From Streptomyces sp. WMMC940 (GTDB taxonomy: Bacteria; Actinomycetota; Actinomycetes; Streptomycetales; Streptomycetaceae): a DNA stretch of 64,000 nt. The stretch spans positions 1,550,001 through 1,614,000 of the forward strand of contig NZ_JAPZBC010000001.1 of the NCBI RefSeq assembly GCF_027460265.1, read 5' to 3'. Position 1 is the first letter of the stretch. Each line of letters opens with the position of its first letter. The notes beneath the pieces are model-generated. The model saw nothing but the letters and a program-made list of their open reading frames with translations. It searched no databases and was not told the origin of the DNA. This document shows positions 56,232 to 64,000 of this stretch, in pieces. The position numbers and the translations under genes are program-made.

Positions 56232-56242
56232 GGTGTGACATT
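56232..56242. promoter_or_regulatory. Operator site b
   Basis: GGTGTGACATT matches the island consensus at 9 of 11 positions, 18-28 bases upstream of the deaminase ATG. Confidence 0.5.
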
Positions 56243-56598
56243 TTACTGATCGGCGCCCTGCCGCCACAAGGGCGAACTGCGTTTCCACGATGAGCTTCTG
56301 ACGTGTCGTCGGGTCACGGACTCCTGCCTGATCCTCGCCGGCAGGGGGCCGGCTCAGGGCCCTCGGGACCCTCGGCTTCCCGTGCGTCGGCTTCCCGTGC
56401 GGCGGCTTCCGGCCCTTCATTGGGGGGCCGTCCGTCGGGGGCCGTCCATTGTCGGCCGCCCGATGCCGGCCGTCGACTGCGGGCGGTCGGTTCCGCGGGC
56501 CTATGGCCGGGCCCCTCGGCCGGCCCCGTCGCCGACCGGGGCGGCCCCGGCGGACGGCGCCCGTCCCGCCCGACCGCGTCGCGGGTGCCGTTCCCGGG
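56243..56598. other. Leader of the deaminase-epimerase unit
   Basis: No supported gene. It has repeated GGCCGTCC/CGGCCGTC words and would hold the promoter that makes the deaminase and epimerase separately inducible. Confidence 0.45.
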
Positions 56599-58209
56599 TC
56601 AGCGGCCCGCCGGGGCGGCCGGGCCGGGTCGGTCCGGCGGCGGAGTCGGGGTGGGCGGACCGTCCCCGGGCAGGCCGGCGAGGTGGCCGAGCGGTACGGG
56701 GCAGGACAGGGGCCGCCGGTCGGCAGCGGGGGCCCCGCCGGCCAGGCGGGCGACCGCGGATCCGCACATACGGCCCTGGCACCATCCCATTCCGGCGCGC
56801 GTGAGCAGTTTGACCGTGCGGGTGTCGTGCGCGCCGAGTTCGCCGGCCGCCTGCCTGATCGCCCCGGCCGTGACCTCTTCGCAGCGGCACACATGGGTGT
56901 CGTCGTGGAGCCATGCTGTCCAGCTCTCGCGCGGCCGGTGGACGGTGGCCATCGTGTCGGCGAAGGCCCGCAGCCGGTCGCGGCGTCCGCGCAGTACCGC
57001 CGCTCGCGGCGGCAGCGGGATGCCACGCAGGGCGCGGGCCACGGAGCGGGCGGCCAGTTCGCCTTCGGCCAAGGCGAGTTCGGCGCCACCGATCCCGCCG
57101 GTCTCCCCCGCCGACCAGACGCCCGCCACGGAGGTGCGCTGTTCGTCGTCGAGCGCGAGGGCGGGGGTGCCGTCAGCCGTGCGACGGGTGGCACAGCCCA
57201 GTCCGGTGGCGAGTTCGAGCTGGGGAACGAGTCCGTGGCCGGTGGCGAGGGCGTCGCAGGGAATGCGGCGGGCGCTGCCCGGCACGGGCCGCCAGTCGCG
57301 GTCGAGCCGTTCGACCGTCACTGCCTCGACCCGGGCGGTGCCGTGGGCGGCGGTGACCGCGTGGCGGGTGAGGACCCGTACGCCGTGCCGGAGCAGCGTG
57401 GCGCCGTGCGCCGCCCCTTCGGCGAGTTTGACGGGGTTGCGCAGCAGGGCGGCCGGCCGGCGTGCGTAGGCGGGGTAGGCGGCGGCCTCGACGAGCGCGG
57501 GCACGGTGGCACCGGCGGAAGAGAGTGCGGCGGCGACGGCGAGCAGCAGTGGGCCGCTGCCGGCGACAACGGTCCTGCGGCCGGGGAGGACGAGTCCCGA
57601 CTTGAGCATGGCCTGGGCCCCGCCGGCGCCGACGACGCCGGGAAGGGTCCAGCCGGGGAAAGGCAGTTGGCGTTCGTGGGCTCCGGTGGCGAGGAGGACG
57701 GTGCGGGCCCGGACGGTGACGGGTCTGTCGTCGCCGTCGCCGTGGGCGTCCTGGTCGCCTCCCTCCGGGACCGGGCCGTCGCCGGCGCTCTCGCCGGCGA
57801 CGGCGTGCAGTCCCCAGACCGGGGCCGGGGCTGCGAACGGGGTCGATGAGGACTCCCCTGTTTCCGTCGGCCGTTCGGGCAGGACGCTCCACACGTGATG
57901 GCCGGGCAGGTGCCGGAGGCGGCCGGCGGAGGTGTGGGCGCGCAGCCGGCGTTCGAGGCGGGTGAAGGTCTGCCAGCGGTGGTGCAGGGCCTGCGGCCGG
58001 GCGGCGCGGAGGCCGGGTGCGGGGTGCCGGTAGTACTGGCCGCCGGGGTGTTCGGCCGCGTCGAGGAGCGTCACGCGCAGCCCGAGGCCCGCGGCGGTGA
58101 CGGCGGCGGCGAGCCCGGCTGGGCCGGCGCCGACGACGGCGAGGTCGCAGGGCGTGTCACGGTGGGTGCCGCCGGGGGGTGTGCCGGGTTCAGACGGCGA
58201 GGTCGTCAT
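56599..58209 (-). CDS. lhpF: D-hydroxyproline dehydrogenase NAD(P)/FAD subunit with [2Fe-2S] tail
   Basis: A 536-residue flavoprotein. The first dinucleotide motif is DLAVVGAGPAGLAAAVTAAGLGLRV and a second motif is RRTVVAGSGPLLLAVAAALSSAG. The C-terminal 90 residues resemble the BFD-like cluster domain, with cysteines in THVCRCEEVT and GMGWCQGRMCG. This is the HcnB/LhpF/OoxA-type large subunit. Together with the oxidase and the small ferredoxin-like protein it should oxidise cis-4-hydroxy-D-proline at the membrane and pass electrons to a carrier. Its ATG lies 20 bases inside the end of the preceding gene, so the three subunits are coupled. The middle contains a His/Glu/Gly-rich insertion around residues 115-165. 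Confidence 0.85.
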   Translation of the reverse strand: MTTSPSEPGTPPGGTHRDTPCDLAVVGAGPAGLAAAVTAAGLGLRVTLLDAAEHPGGQYYRHPAPGLRAARPQALHHRWQTFTRLERRLRAHTSAGRLRHLPGHHVWSVLPERPTETGESSSTPFAAPAPVWGLHAVAGESAGDGPVPEGGDQDAHGDGDDRPVTVRARTVLLATGAHERQLPFPGWTLPGVVGAGGAQAMLKSGLVLPGRRTVVAGSGPLLLAVAAALSSAGATVPALVEAAAYPAYARRPAALLRNPVKLAEGAAHGATLLRHGVRVLTRHAVTAAHGTARVEAVTVERLDRDWRPVPGSARRIPCDALATGHGLVPQLELATGLGCATRRTADGTPALALDDEQRTSVAGVWSAGETGGIGGAELALAEGELAARSVARALRGIPLPPRAAVLRGRRDRLRAFADTMATVHRPRESWTAWLHDDTHVCRCEEVTAGAIRQAAGELGAHDTRTVKLLTRAGMGWCQGRMCGSAVARLAGGAPAADRRPLSCPVPLGHLAGLPGDGPPTPTPPPDRPGPAAPAGR

Positions 58210-58504
58210 GGCCGGTCCCCTTCTGTGTGGTGATCACGTCGCCCGGGCGGGCGGGGACGAGACAGGCGCGGCGGTTGGGGCGGCCGTTGACGGTGGCGAG
58301 GCAGTCGAAGCAGGTGCCGATCCCGCAGAAGGCGCCTCGGGGGGAACCGCCGTCGCGGGTGGTGCGCCAGGCGAGGATTCCGGCTGCCCACAGGGCTGCG
58401 GCGACGCTCTGTCCGGGCAGGGCGGGGACGGGGAGCCCGTCGAAGCTGATCTCGTACGGAGGGCCGGGTTCGGCGCGGACGAGCCGGGCCGGGGTGGTGG
58501 TCAC
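58190..58504 (-). CDS. lhpE: [2Fe-2S] ferredoxin-like subunit of D-hydroxyproline dehydrogenase
   Basis: A 104-residue protein of the HcnA/OoxX type. It has four cluster cysteines in GAFCGIGTCFDCLATV and RRACLVPAR, and the fold opens with the ISFDGLPVPALPGQSVAAALWAAG segment. It carries electrons within the three-subunit flavin dehydrogenase. The GTG start overlaps the upstream TGA (GTGA) and its end overlaps the downstream ATG by 20 bases, fixing its place in the complex. Confidence 0.87.
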   Translation of the reverse strand: MTTTPARLVRAEPGPPYEISFDGLPVPALPGQSVAAALWAAGILAWRTTRDGGSPRGAFCGIGTCFDCLATVNGRPNRRACLVPARPGDVITTQKGTGHDDLAV

Positions 58505-59676
58505 TGCGCTGCTCCTGCCTGGTCGAATCGTTCGGGTCGGAACGGGGTCAGGTCCAGGGCCGGCCTGTCCCCGGCCAGTGCGGCGGCGACGAGGAGCCCG
58601 GTGGCGGGGGCGAGGCCGATGCCCGCGCCCTCGTGGCCGCACGCGTGGAACAGGCCTGGGACTCGCGGGTCGGGGCCGATGGCGGGGAGGTGGTCGGGGA
58701 GGTAGGGGCGGAAGCCGTGGTAGGTGCGGATGACGCTGACACCGGCGAGAACGGGGAACAGGGCGGCGGCCTGGCGGGCGAGCCGGCGGACGGCTTCGGC
58801 GGACAGGGCGCGGTCGAAGCCGACGCGTTCGCGGGTGGCGCCGATCAGGACCGGTCCGGCCGGGGTGCCCTCGACGACGGCGGAGGCCTGGAGGGCCGCT
58901 GAGTCGCTGGCGACGTCGGAGATGTAGTCGGCGGCGTAGACCTTGTGGCGGACGACGCGAGGCAGGGGTTCGGTGACGAGGACGAAGCCTCGGCGCGGCT
59001 GGACGGGTAGGTGGGTGCCGGCGAGGCGGGCGAGGTCGCCGCCCCGGGTGCCGGTGGCGTTGACGACGGCGGGGGCGTGGAGTTCGCGATGGGGTGTGCG
59101 GACGCCGCGCAGGGTTCCGTCAGGGTGGCTGAGGACCGCGGTGACCTGTTCGCCGAGGTGGACGGTGGCGCCCGACCGCCGGGCCGAGGCGAGGAGTTGG
59201 GCGGCGGCGCGGGCGGGCTGGACCTGGGCGTCCTGGGGGTAGTGGAAACCGCCGACGAGGCCGGGGGCCAGATGGGGTTCCAGGTCGCGGAGGGCGTGGG
59301 CGGGGACTTCGTGTGTCTCGGCACCGGCTGTGCGCTGGGCTTCGGCGAATCGGCGGAGTGCGGTGAGGGCGGTCTCGTCGGGCGCGACGACGAGACCGCC
59401 TTTGGGCTCGTACTCCGTCTCCGGTGGGAGGACGTCGGCGAGTTCGCGCCACAGCCGGGTGGACAGCAGCGCGAGGTCGAGTTCGGGGCCCGCCTCCTTG
59501 TCGGAGACGAGGAGATTGCCCTCCCCGGCGCCAGTGGTGCCGCCCGCGACGGAGCCGCGGTCGACGACGGCGACGACGAGGCCGGCGCGGCTCGCGTAGT
59601 GGGCACAGGCCGCTCCGACGACGCCGGCGCCGACGATGACGGCGTCCAGGGGACCACGAGGGTTTCCGGTGGGCAC
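58501..59676 (-). CDS. lhpB: D-hydroxyproline dehydrogenase catalytic FAD subunit (DAO family)
   Basis: A 391-residue D-amino-acid-oxidase-like protein. The FAD motif is DAVIVGAGVVGAACAHYASRAGLVV (about 10-34), followed by DRGSVAGGTTGAGEGNLL; the C-terminal HACGHEGAGIGLAPATGLLVA binds the FAD pyrophosphate. The family member in hydroxyproline operons oxidises cis-4-hydroxy-D-proline to the pyrroline. It is the first gene of the lhpB-E-F unit. Operator site c lies 9-19 bases before the GTG and no ribosome site is visible there, so the transcript may be leaderless and directly blocked by the regulator. Confidence 0.86.
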   Translation of the reverse strand: MPTGNPRGPLDAVIVGAGVVGAACAHYASRAGLVVAVVDRGSVAGGTTGAGEGNLLVSDKEAGPELDLALLSTRLWRELADVLPPETEYEPKGGLVVAPDETALTALRRFAEAQRTAGAETHEVPAHALRDLEPHLAPGLVGGFHYPQDAQVQPARAAAQLLASARRSGATVHLGEQVTAVLSHPDGTLRGVRTPHRELHAPAVVNATGTRGGDLARLAGTHLPVQPRRGFVLVTEPLPRVVRHKVYAADYISDVASDSAALQASAVVEGTPAGPVLIGATRERVGFDRALSAEAVRRLARQAAALFPVLAGVSVIRTYHGFRPYLPDHLPAIGPDPRVPGLFHACGHEGAGIGLAPATGLLVAAALAGDRPALDLTPFRPERFDQAGAAQ

Positions 59677-59684
59677 GGCAGTAA

Positions 59685-59695
59685 TATGTCACATT
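59685..59695. promoter_or_regulatory. Operator site c
   Basis: TATGTCACATT matches the island consensus at 10 of 11 positions, 9 bases from the oxidase GTG. Confidence 0.6.
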
Positions 59696-59745
59696 GCCAT
59701 GTGCCGGGGAAGGAAATCGCGTGAACGGGTTCGTCCCCGCCCGGC

Positions 59746-62127
59746 TCAGCTGCGCAAGGGTCCCTCGCAGCGGTAAGTGGACGTACCCGCACGTCCGTTG
59801 GTCCAGATGTCGACCGGACCGAAGGAGCAGTTCATGTCGGCGAGATTGGTCGAGGCCGCCCCGGCGCGGTCGAGGATGAAGTAGTCCACCGTCTCGGACA
59901 TGTCCTTGAAGACGAGGTCCGGGGAGGTGGAGTCGGTGAGGTTGGCGGTGATCCGGCCGGTGCAGGTGAAGCGCCGCTTTCCGGGGTCGTCGTTCTCCGT
60001 GCAGACGGGATGGGACTGGGTGGCGGCGACGAAGGACTCCCGGACCGCTTCGGCCGAGGCGTCCCTGAGGCGGTCGTTGGGTATGTAGGTGGTGTTGGGC
60101 ACGAACAGCTCGTCCACCTTGGCGATCTGGGCGTCGAGGAAGGCGTCGTAGGCGCGCTGGAGTGCCGGGTCGCCGCCGAGCCGGCCGCGCCAGGCGTCGA
60201 AGCCCGCGGGATCGTCCGCCCGGAGCAGACCGTACATCTCCCGCAGCAGTGACGGTCGTTCGGTCCAGAGGAACTCGAAGAAGGTGCCCGCGTAGTCGTA
60301 GAAGCGGAAGCCGTCTCCGTCGTAGGTGGCGTGGAGGAGCTGGTTCACGGTCATCCGGGGGCCGCCGCCGGCGGTGTCGTCGATGACGCCCTGGACGAGG
60401 GACCTGCGGACGGCCATGCCGTCGTCGCGGGTGGCGCCGTCGAAGAACTCGGCCGTGCCCTCGTCCATGGCGGTGGTGCGGTCACCGCTGTACCAGGGGC
60501 CTTCGCCGAAGTACCCGGGTACGGCCCAGCGGCCGTTGAGATAGTGGACGTACTCGTGCCGGAAGAGCTCCTCGAGGGTGAGGGAGGAGTCCTGCGGGAC
60601 CCTGCGCTGGTACGTGTAGAACGTGGCGCCGCGTTCGATGTAGATTCCGCCGTTCGCGGTACCCATGCCCGTGAGGATCGGGTGGTAGACCTCGTAGTCG
60701 GCGCGGGAGGCGTAGAGCACGATGTTCAACGAGGTGTTGGTGTCGCCGGCGAGCGGGGCCTCGGCGCCGAGCACACGGTGGAACTGTGCCTTGACCTGCT
60801 TGCTCGCGTAGTAGAGCTGGTCGACGGTGGCGTGGTCGAGGCCGGTGCGGACCTTGATGGCGCCGTTGTCGTAGGTGAAGGTGCGGGGGAATATCAGGCG
60901 CTCGATGTCGTCCTTGCAGACCGCGTAGGGCTTGCACGCCCCGTAGAAGGTGAGCCAGGAGACGAGCGAGGCCCAGGGGCGGCTGCCGTCGCCGAAGTTG
61001 GCGCGGGCGACGGGCAGCAGGGCGCCGAGGTCGGGGACGATCCCGCTGTTGAGGGCTTCGATCTGGCCGAATCGGCCGTACTCGCTCAGCGCGTCTCGCA
61101 CGACCCACTCATTGACGGTGCCCTTGAGGTGGGTGTGGCCGGCGAAGGCCCGGAAGGCGGCGCGGTAGGAGACGTTACCCGTGACGACGTTGTGGAAGGC
61201 GGTGTCCTTGTTGCCGGGATGGACGCCGAGGTAGTTGACGGAGAGGGCGGCGAGCGCCGCGCCGCCCCAGGAGGCGTCGTCGTACTGGCCCTTGTGGTAC
61301 TTGTCCATCGTGGCGAGGACCTTCTTGACCAGCCCGAGCTGGCTGTGCCGCAGGCCGGGGGCGCTGGCGGTGTAGAGCGCCTCCCGGAGGGTCTCGGCGT
61401 TGGTCCGGGTGACGTCGAAGGTGCGGGTGGCGGTACCGAAGTCGTTGACCGCGCGTCGCAGGACCTCTGTGGTCGGGATGTCGGTGATGTCGATCTCGGG
61501 GCGTGAGAAGTCGTGGTAGGCGACGGCGTGGAGGAAGGTGAACATCTCCAGCAGGTGGGTGCCGTTGGTGCCGTTGTGTGGGGCGGCGAGTGAGGATATG
61601 CGCCGGCCCACGGCCTGGACGTGGGCGTCGGACATGACCGGGGCGAGGCGGGCGTCCCAGTTCCAGACGAGTCCGGAGAGGCAGCCGTCGGCGGTGACGG
61701 CGGGGTCGGCGAGGAAGTCGGCGAGCTGCTGGGGGCCCAGGCGGGTGAGGCCGTCGAGGGTGCAGGGGACGCCGGCGGCGGTGCGGGTGTCACTGCTCCG
61801 GGCGGTGTCGGTGCGGGTGGACGCCGGGCCCTGGCGGCCCGGGGTGCGGCCCTGGACGAGGTCTCCCGGAGCGGGGGCGGGGGCTGCGGCGGGTTTGGGG
61901 GCGTGCGCGAGACGGTCGACCTCGTCGTGGGGGTTCGCGCCGTGGGCGGCGGGGGCGGCGGGAACGGACCGGCCGGTGAAGGCGGCGGGCGCGGGACGGG
62001 CCGCGGGATCGCCGGGTGCGGCGGCGTGCGCGGTCTGGCCGAGCGGAGCGAGCAGGGCGGCGGCGACCGCTGCGGCGAGCAGAGGTCTGCGCGGGGATCC
62101 GGGCAGCGTGGGTCGAGGCTGGGACAC
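59746..62127 (-). CDS. Secreted M9 collagenase
   Basis: A 793-residue secreted metalloprotease with a signal peptide (residues 1-36, ending HAAA). An Ala/Pro-rich linker leads to the M9 N-terminal activator region (CTLDGLTRLGPQQLADFLADP, LLEMFTFLHAVAYHDF). The catalytic site HEYVHYLNGR is near residue 523, with the third zinc ligand Glu in MDEGTAEFFDG near 557. The tail of about 90 residues contains two cysteine-bearing strands but no recognisable PKD or collagen-binding domains, unlike clostridial ColG. The GTG start has AGGAG six bases upstream. It is divergent from an aminopeptidase P-like gene, and both promoters share operator sites. It supplies the peptide substrate of the island. Confidence 0.93.
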   Translation of the reverse strand: MSQPRPTLPGSPRRPLLAAAVAAALLAPLGQTAHAAAPGDPAARPAPAAFTGRSVPAAPAAHGANPHDEVDRLAHAPKPAAAPAPAPGDLVQGRTPGRQGPASTRTDTARSSDTRTAAGVPCTLDGLTRLGPQQLADFLADPAVTADGCLSGLVWNWDARLAPVMSDAHVQAVGRRISSLAAPHNGTNGTHLLEMFTFLHAVAYHDFSRPEIDITDIPTTEVLRRAVNDFGTATRTFDVTRTNAETLREALYTASAPGLRHSQLGLVKKVLATMDKYHKGQYDDASWGGAALAALSVNYLGVHPGNKDTAFHNVVTGNVSYRAAFRAFAGHTHLKGTVNEWVVRDALSEYGRFGQIEALNSGIVPDLGALLPVARANFGDGSRPWASLVSWLTFYGACKPYAVCKDDIERLIFPRTFTYDNGAIKVRTGLDHATVDQLYYASKQVKAQFHRVLGAEAPLAGDTNTSLNIVLYASRADYEVYHPILTGMGTANGGIYIERGATFYTYQRRVPQDSSLTLEELFRHEYVHYLNGRWAVPGYFGEGPWYSGDRTTAMDEGTAEFFDGATRDDGMAVRRSLVQGVIDDTAGGGPRMTVNQLLHATYDGDGFRFYDYAGTFFEFLWTERPSLLREMYGLLRADDPAGFDAWRGRLGGDPALQRAYDAFLDAQIAKVDELFVPNTTYIPNDRLRDASAEAVRESFVAATQSHPVCTENDDPGKRRFTCTGRITANLTDSTSPDLVFKDMSETVDYFILDRAGAASTNLADMNCSFGPVDIWTNGRAGTSTYRCEGPLRS

Positions 62128-62229
62128 CGGTGTCTCCTGTGTGGGAGGTGGCTGGGGGGTGAGTCAGCGGTGCGGTGGTCGCGAACTCCGTTGCGACACC
62201 AGGAGGATTGGCCGCATCCGAAGCAGCGC

Positions 62230-62260
62230 GATGTGACCCGTAACATAGTAATGTGAAATT
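62230..62260. promoter_or_regulatory. Operator sites d1 and d2 between collagenase and aminopeptidase
   Basis: AATGTGAAATT (62250-62260) matches the island consensus at 10 of 11 positions; GATGTGACCCG (62230-62240) matches at 7 of 11 and lies exactly 20 bases away in the same orientation. They sit in the A/T-rich centre of the 209-base divergent promoter region. Confidence 0.55.
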
Positions 62261-62336
62261 GCACTGACAACCCCTCAGTACCGCTCCGTAGGCGCGGATT
62301 CGGGGATTCACGGATTCCAGGACTCGAGGAGTCGAG

Positions 62337-63722
62337 ATGGCCGGCAGTGACCCTCTCCCCCAGCGCCTCCGCACCGGCAGCCACGACCTGCCGGTTTCCG
62401 CGGAGTTGGCGGCGTTCATGACCGGGTGCTGGGCGGAGCGCACGTTGCCCACCGATGCCCGCGTCGCGGCCCGTGACATGACGCCGGTGCGGCGGGCCCG
62501 GCTCTCGGCCCGCTTCCCCGGTGAGCGGCTGCTGGTTCCGGCCGGGGAGGTGAAGGTCCGCTCCAACGACTGCGACCACCGCTTCCGCCCGCACAGCGCG
62601 TACGCCTGGCTGACGGGACTGACCGGCGAGGACCAGCACGGCCATGTGCTGGTCCTGGAGCCGTCGGGTCCGGGCGGCGGGCACGAGGCCGTGCTGTACG
62701 TCCGCCCCCGGCCGGTGCGGGCCGCCGGTGACGACACCTTCTACCGGGACCGTCGGTACGGGGAGTTCTGGGTGGGCCGGCGGCCCGACCTGGCCGAGGC
62801 CGAGCGGTTGACGGGCGTCCGGTGCGTCCACCTCGACGATCTCGGGCTGCTGCCTCCCGGCCGCGACGCCGCGTCCGATCCCGTGCTCGCCGCGGCCCTC
62901 GCCGAGCTCCGGCTGGTCAAGGACCGCTGGGAGATCGGTGAGTTGCAGCGTGCCGTCGACCACACGGCGGCCGGTTTCGAGGACGTCGTCCGTGCGCTGC
63001 CGCGTGCGCTCGCCCATCCGCGCGGTGAGCGGCTGGTCGAGGGGGTGTTCGGGCTGCGGGCCCGGCTGGAGGGCAACGGCACGGGCTACGAGACCATCGC
63101 CGCTTCAGGCGCGCACGCGTGTGTGCTCCACTGGACCCGCAATGACGGCCGTCTCGACCCGTCGGAGTTGCTGCTGCTCGACGCGGGTGTCGAGACGGAC
63201 ACCCTCTACACGGCGGACGTCACCCGCACCCTGCCGTTGTCCGGCCGCTTCTCGCCCGTGCAGCGGCGGGTGTACGAACTCGTCCTCGCCGCGCAGGAGG
63301 CGGGCATGGCCGCGCTGCGGCCGGGAAGCCCGTTCCGCGACTTCCACCGCGCCTGCGTGCGGGTGATCGCGGAGGGTCTGGCGGACTGGGGGGTGCTGAA
63401 GGACCGGGAGGGCGACCTCCACCGCCGGTACACGCTGTGCAGCAGCGGCCACATGCTGGGGCTCGACGTGCACGACTGCGCCCGGGCGCGTGCCGAGGCG
63501 TACCTCGACGGGGTCCTGGAGGAGGGTCAGGTGCTGACGGTGGAGCCGGGTCTGTACTTCCAGCCCGACGACGGGACACTGCCGCCCGAGTTGCGTGGGA
63601 TCGGGGTGCGCATCGAGGACGATCTGGTGGTGACGGCGGACGGGGCGCGGCTGATGTCGGGGGCGCTGCCGCGTGTGCCGGAGGCCGTCGAGGCGTGGAT
63701 GGGTTCGCTGCTGGAGGGCTGA
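62337..63722 (+). CDS. M24B aminopeptidase P-like enzyme
   Basis: A 461-residue cytosolic peptidase. The N-terminal AMP_N domain (MTPVRRARLSARFPGERLLVPAGE) precedes the pita-bread metal domain. Its five ligands are visible: Asp282 in LLLDAGVET, Asp293 in YTADVTRTLP, His372 in SSGHMLGLDVHD, Glu403 in LTVEPGLYF and Glu427 in VRIEDDLVV. Such enzymes cleave the N-terminal residue of X-Pro or X-Hyp peptides, the bonds that resist other peptidases after collagen digestion. Divergent and probably co-regulated with the collagenase. Confidence 0.92.
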   Translation: MAGSDPLPQRLRTGSHDLPVSAELAAFMTGCWAERTLPTDARVAARDMTPVRRARLSARFPGERLLVPAGEVKVRSNDCDHRFRPHSAYAWLTGLTGEDQHGHVLVLEPSGPGGGHEAVLYVRPRPVRAAGDDTFYRDRRYGEFWVGRRPDLAEAERLTGVRCVHLDDLGLLPPGRDAASDPVLAAALAELRLVKDRWEIGELQRAVDHTAAGFEDVVRALPRALAHPRGERLVEGVFGLRARLEGNGTGYETIAASGAHACVLHWTRNDGRLDPSELLLLDAGVETDTLYTADVTRTLPLSGRFSPVQRRVYELVLAAQEAGMAALRPGSPFRDFHRACVRVIAEGLADWGVLKDREGDLHRRYTLCSSGHMLGLDVHDCARARAEAYLDGVLEEGQVLTVEPGLYFQPDDGTLPPELRGIGVRIEDDLVVTADGARLMSGALPRVPEAVEAWMGSLLEG

Positions 63723-63755
63723 CGCCGGGCGGCCCGCTCCGGCGGTCGACGGGGG

Positions 63756-64000
63756 TCAGGGCAGTACGGCGACTCCGTCGAGTTCGACGAGGGCTTGTTC
63801 GTCCCAGAGGCGTACGGCGCCGATGACCGCCATGGCGGGGTAGTCGCGGCCGGCGAGCCGGTGCCAGACGCGGCCGAGTGCGCCGGCGTGGCGGCGGTAG
63901 TCGGCGACGTCGGTGGCGTACACGGTGACGCGGGCGAGGTCGTGGGGGGTGCCGCCGGCCGCGGCGAGGGCGGCGAGGAGGTTGGTGAGGGCCGTTTCGA
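63756..64000 (-). CDS. RidA-family protein, 5' end beyond the window
   Basis: Only the last 81 codons are in the window. The frame reads ETALTNLLAALAAAGGTPHD, then LARVTVYATDVADYRRH, and ends PAMAVIGAVRLWDEQALVEL then DGVAVLP and the stop. This is the RidA/YjgF fold (usual block: NLxxxLxxaGxxxxdvvkxxvyvtd). RidA proteins hydrolyse reactive enamine/imine intermediates. The pyrroline intermediates of hydroxyproline breakdown make this a fitting place for one. It is convergent with the aminopeptidase gene. Confidence 0.85.
   Translation of the reverse strand, partial: ETALTNLLAALAAAGGTPHDLARVTVYATDVADYRRHAGALGRVWHRLAGRDYPAMAVIGAVRLWDEQALVELDGVAVLP

Overview
The window is high-GC actinobacterial chromosome, almost certainly Streptomyces. 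The signs are strong third-position G/C bias, many GTG/TTG and apparently leaderless starts, Tat/lipoprotein exports, a Rok7B7-type regulator next to xylFGH and NgcEFG-like genes, a haem pathway of the HemQ type, and gene order that, from memory, resembles the S. coelicolor SCO5998-SCO6045 core region read backwards. No rRNA, tRNA, CRISPR array, IS element or integrase was seen.

Left part (1-18 kb): an OsmC peroxidase; a Tat-exported PhoX-like phosphatase; a class PPK2 polyphosphate kinase; a secreted streptogrisin-type protease; a PTH2-type hydrolase; a DUF4142 exported protein. Then comes a two-gene unit of a DUF692/MNIO-type multinuclear iron enzyme and a TIGR04222-like membrane protein with a Gly/Cys repeat tail. 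A secreted tripeptidyl-aminopeptidase-like hydrolase follows, with an apparent frameshift near its 3' end. The haem genes hemY/cgoX-hemQ and hemE flank a CoA-disulfide-reductase-like flavoprotein and the remnant of a DUF4349 gene.

Middle (18-50 kb): an orphan LuxR-type response regulator, RNase D, fadA-fadB (beta-oxidation), a beta-propeller/lectin-like exported or surface protein, a NYN RNase, a GT39-like membrane glycosyltransferase, an APC permease and dxs. Next is a carbohydrate block: xylFGH, rok7B7, an NgcEFG-like ABC transporter and a divergent, secreted GH92 alpha-mannosidase. Aconitase and an unusual HTH-MurA fusion face away from each other across a regulatory region with two distinct palindromes.

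Right part (50-64 kb): a DUF5996 protein, a DHA2-type MFS exporter with two operator-like palindromes, and then what looks like one functional island for collagen and hydroxyproline. It contains a FadR-type GntR regulator, an ornithine-cyclodeaminase relic, 4-hydroxyproline 2-epimerase, a DapA-family deaminase, a three-subunit D-hydroxyproline dehydrogenase-like flavoenzyme, a secreted M9 collagenase, an M24B aminopeptidase P-like enzyme and a RidA protein cut by the window end. Four promoters in this island carry the same 11-bp near-palindrome (AATGTSACATT), which suggests a single regulon joining extracellular collagen cleavage to intracellular hydroxyproline oxidation. The last enzyme expected, 2-oxoglutarate-semialdehyde dehydrogenase, is not in the window.

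All assignments come from reading the sequence; no database search was run. Gene symbols taken from S. coelicolor homologues rest on recalled family knowledge.
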